NCBI GenBank assembly: GCA_023436825.1
Contig: JAEZHS010000317.1
Span: 1 to 13,974 of the forward strand
Direction of reading: 5' to 3'
DNA: 13,974 bases
Source: Pseudomonadota bacterium
GTDB taxonomy: Bacteria; Pseudomonadota; Alphaproteobacteria; Reyranellales; Reyranellaceae
Shown: one piece after another, positions 12,847 through 13,974 of the stretch
How the letters are laid out: each line of letters starts with the position of its first letter
How positions within the stretch are numbered: the stretch's first letter is position 1
The notes under the pieces: generated by a model
The model's database searches: none
Seen by the model: the letters and a program-made list of their open reading frames with translations, nothing else
What the model was told of the DNA's origin: nothing
Translations under genes and position numbers: made by a program

Positions 12847-13799
12847 GCGTTCGCCCTCTGCTTGGCGGCGGTCAACGTGCCGCCCCGCATGACGTGGCCG
12901 GGCAGGGGGCGCCCCACGACTTCTTCGGCGAGCCTGGCGACCTCGATCAGCCGGTCGATGTCGAGGCCGGTCGCCACGCCCATCTCCTCGCACATGAAAG
13001 CGAAGTCCTCAGTGCAGATGTTGCCGGCGGCGCCGTCGGTCGCGGCGAACGGGCAGCCGCCCAGGCCTGCGATCGAAGCGTCGAACTTGGTGACGCCCAT
13101 GCGCAGGCCGGCATAGGCGGCCGCCTGGCCTGTGCCGCGGGTGTCGTGCAGGTGCAGCCCGATCTCGAGCTCGGGCCACTTGTTGCGGATGGCGCCGATC
13201 AGCCGCTCGACCGAACGGGGCGTCGCCCAGCCCATGGCGTCGGTCAGCTTGATGCCCTTGAGCTTGAAGCCCGCCATCTCGGCCTCGTCGAGGGCCAGCT
13301 GCACGCGCTGCAGGATCAGCTCGGTCGACAGCTCACCTTCGTAGTTGCAGCCGAAGGCGCCGAGGATGATGCCCCATTCGACCGGCATGCCGCGGTCCTT
13401 GAAGGTCTTCAGCGACATGCGCTGCTCGACCATGGCGTCGGGCACCGACTTGCCGATGTTCTTGCGCGAGAAGGTGTCGGAGGCGGTTACGCGCACGCCG
13501 CCATCGACATGCAATGGACCGCGCAGGGCACGCTCGAGTCCCTGCTGGTTCAGCCAGAGGGCTGCGTACTCGATGCCGGGCTTCTGCCGGATCTTCGACG
13601 CGACCTCCTCGGCGTCAGCCATGGTCGGCACGCGCCTTGGGTTGACGTAGGAGACGCAGGCGATGTGCCTGAGCCCGGTGTCCGCCAGCGCCTCGATGAG
13701 GCGCACCTTGTCGGCCACCGGGATCATCTTCTTCTCCGACTGGAAGCCCTCGCGAGGGCCTTCCTCGGAGATCGCCACTCGCTTGGGCAGGTCGGACAT
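12843..13799 (-). CDS. HMG-CoA lyase-like protein (HMGL/DRE-TIM family), altered active site
   Basis: The 318-residue TIM-barrel protein aligns along its length with hydroxymethylglutaryl-CoA lyase, which splits HMG-CoA into acetyl-CoA and acetoacetate. Conserved are R16 of GPREGFQ (human R41), ASDTFSRKNIGKS (106-118), D187 in LTDAMGW, the metal pair H216/H218 in GLHLHDTRG, the loop cysteine C249 in AGLGGCPFA (human C266), and N260 (human N275). Two catalytic positions differ: human D42 is E17 and human E72 is A47 (IACVSYVNP in place of IETTSFVSP). A related C-C lyase or aldolase on another acyl-CoA is therefore quite possible. The start has a good AAAGGAG site. It follows the transporter gene by 20 nt and overlaps the cupin gene by 4 nt. 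Confidence 0.88.
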   Translation of the reverse strand: MSDLPKRVAISEEGPREGFQSEKKMIPVADKVRLIEALADTGLRHIACVSYVNPRRVPTMADAEEVASKIRQKPGIEYAALWLNQQGLERALRGPLHVDGGVRVTASDTFSRKNIGKSVPDAMVEQRMSLKTFKDRGMPVEWGIILGAFGCNYEGELSTELILQRVQLALDEAEMAGFKLKGIKLTDAMGWATPRSVERLIGAIRNKWPELEIGLHLHDTRGTGQAAAYAGLRMGVTKFDASIAGLGGCPFAATDGAAGNICTEDFAFMCEEMGVATGLDIDRLIEVARLAEEVVGRPLPGHVMRGGTLTAAKQRANA

Positions 13800-13819
13800 G
13801 GAAGAACTCCTTTGGGTGG

Positions 13820-13974
13820 TCAGCCCTCTTCCTGGAAGGCCTCCTCACGTGCCTTCTTGATGCTGGGCAGGGCCATCAGGATGAGCAGGAGCGCGGTGGT
13901 GATCAAGAGGCCGAGGCTGATCGGCCGCTCGATGAACACCATCGGATCGCCACGCGACAGCAGCATGGCGCGCC
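13820..13974 (-). CDS. Tripartite tricarboxylate transporter permease TctA, C-terminal end (partial)
   Basis: Only the last 50 codons are inside the window; the rest lies beyond the right edge. The visible end has MLLSRGDP, then VFIERPISLG, a hydrophobic helix of about 17 residues (LLITTALLLILMALPSI), and a charged tail KKAREEAFQEEG. This is the typical C-terminus of the large TctA membrane subunit of TTT carboxylate importers. These work with a periplasmic binding protein (TctC) and a small membrane protein (TctB), which would be expected upstream, outside the window. The stop is 20 nt before the lyase start, so uptake and catabolism genes look co-transcribed. With only 50 residues seen, the family call rests on the end pattern and context. 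Confidence 0.75.
   Translation of the reverse strand, partial: RAMLLSRGDPMVFIERPISLGLLITTALLLILMALPSIKKAREEAFQEEG

Noticed and set aside
12847..12993. N-terminal extension of the cupin protein
   Set aside because: It overlaps the lyase gene and is Arg-rich; the GTG at 12846 with a Shine-Dalgarno and GTGA overlap fits better.
10750..13116. 788-codon open frame on the plus strand
   Set aside because: It is antisense to the SCP2-like, CoA-transferase, cupin and lyase genes and runs through their structured spacers; composition is that of a GC shadow frame.

Overview
The window is GC-rich, densely coding bacterial DNA. The gene families, codon use and several alphaproteobacterial-type signals point to a metabolically versatile soil or water alphaproteobacterium. 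These signals are a small RNA with the TTTCCTCCCT core and an intergenic palindrome of the CCCTCACCC type. A Reyranella- or Bradyrhizobium-like lineage is my guess, at low confidence. No phage, transposase, CRISPR array or plasmid gene is visible.

Left block (1-4317). A nearly perfect 90-bp inverted repeat opens the window. It is followed on the minus strand by an N-acyl-D-amino-acid deacylase that is translationally coupled to an upstream M81/MlrC-family metallopeptidase. An AT-richer intergenic region (3079-3417) holds TTTGCA repeats and a plus-strand small RNA with a strong intrinsic terminator, which I read as a MmgR/alpha-r8-like sRNA. Beyond it, on the minus strand, is an N-formylglutamate amidohydrolase. 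The three enzymes of this block are all amide- or peptide-bond hydrolases.

Middle block (4318-9636, plus strand). Three 16-bp direct repeats precede tRNA-Val(GAC). Only 17 nt after the tRNA begins the large glutamine-dependent NAD+ synthetase, from a TTG codon with no Shine-Dalgarno sequence. A DUF3775 protein follows, then a tight run of a single-domain rhodanese, an acyl-CoA ligase and a DUF3237 protein.

Right block (9637-13974, minus strand). A long palindromic repeat separates the convergent gene sets. Transcribed leftward from the right edge are the C-terminus of a TctA-type carboxylate transporter permease, an HMG-CoA-lyase-like enzyme, a small cupin (GTGA overlap), a class III (CaiB/BaiF) CoA-transferase, a small SCP2-like protein and an alpha/beta hydrolase. 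Together these read as an uptake, CoA-activation and C-C cleavage route for a branched or hydroxylated dicarboxylate such as 3-hydroxy-3-methylglutarate or a relative. The substrate is inferred, not shown. The lyase has two substitutions at positions that are catalytic in the human enzyme, so it may do something other than cleave HMG-CoA. A perfect 24-bp palindrome between the cupin and the CoA-transferase is a candidate operator or RNA hairpin.

Most interesting: the sRNA, the altered lyase with its transporter/CoA-transferase cluster, the 24-bp palindrome, and the tRNA-nadE junction.
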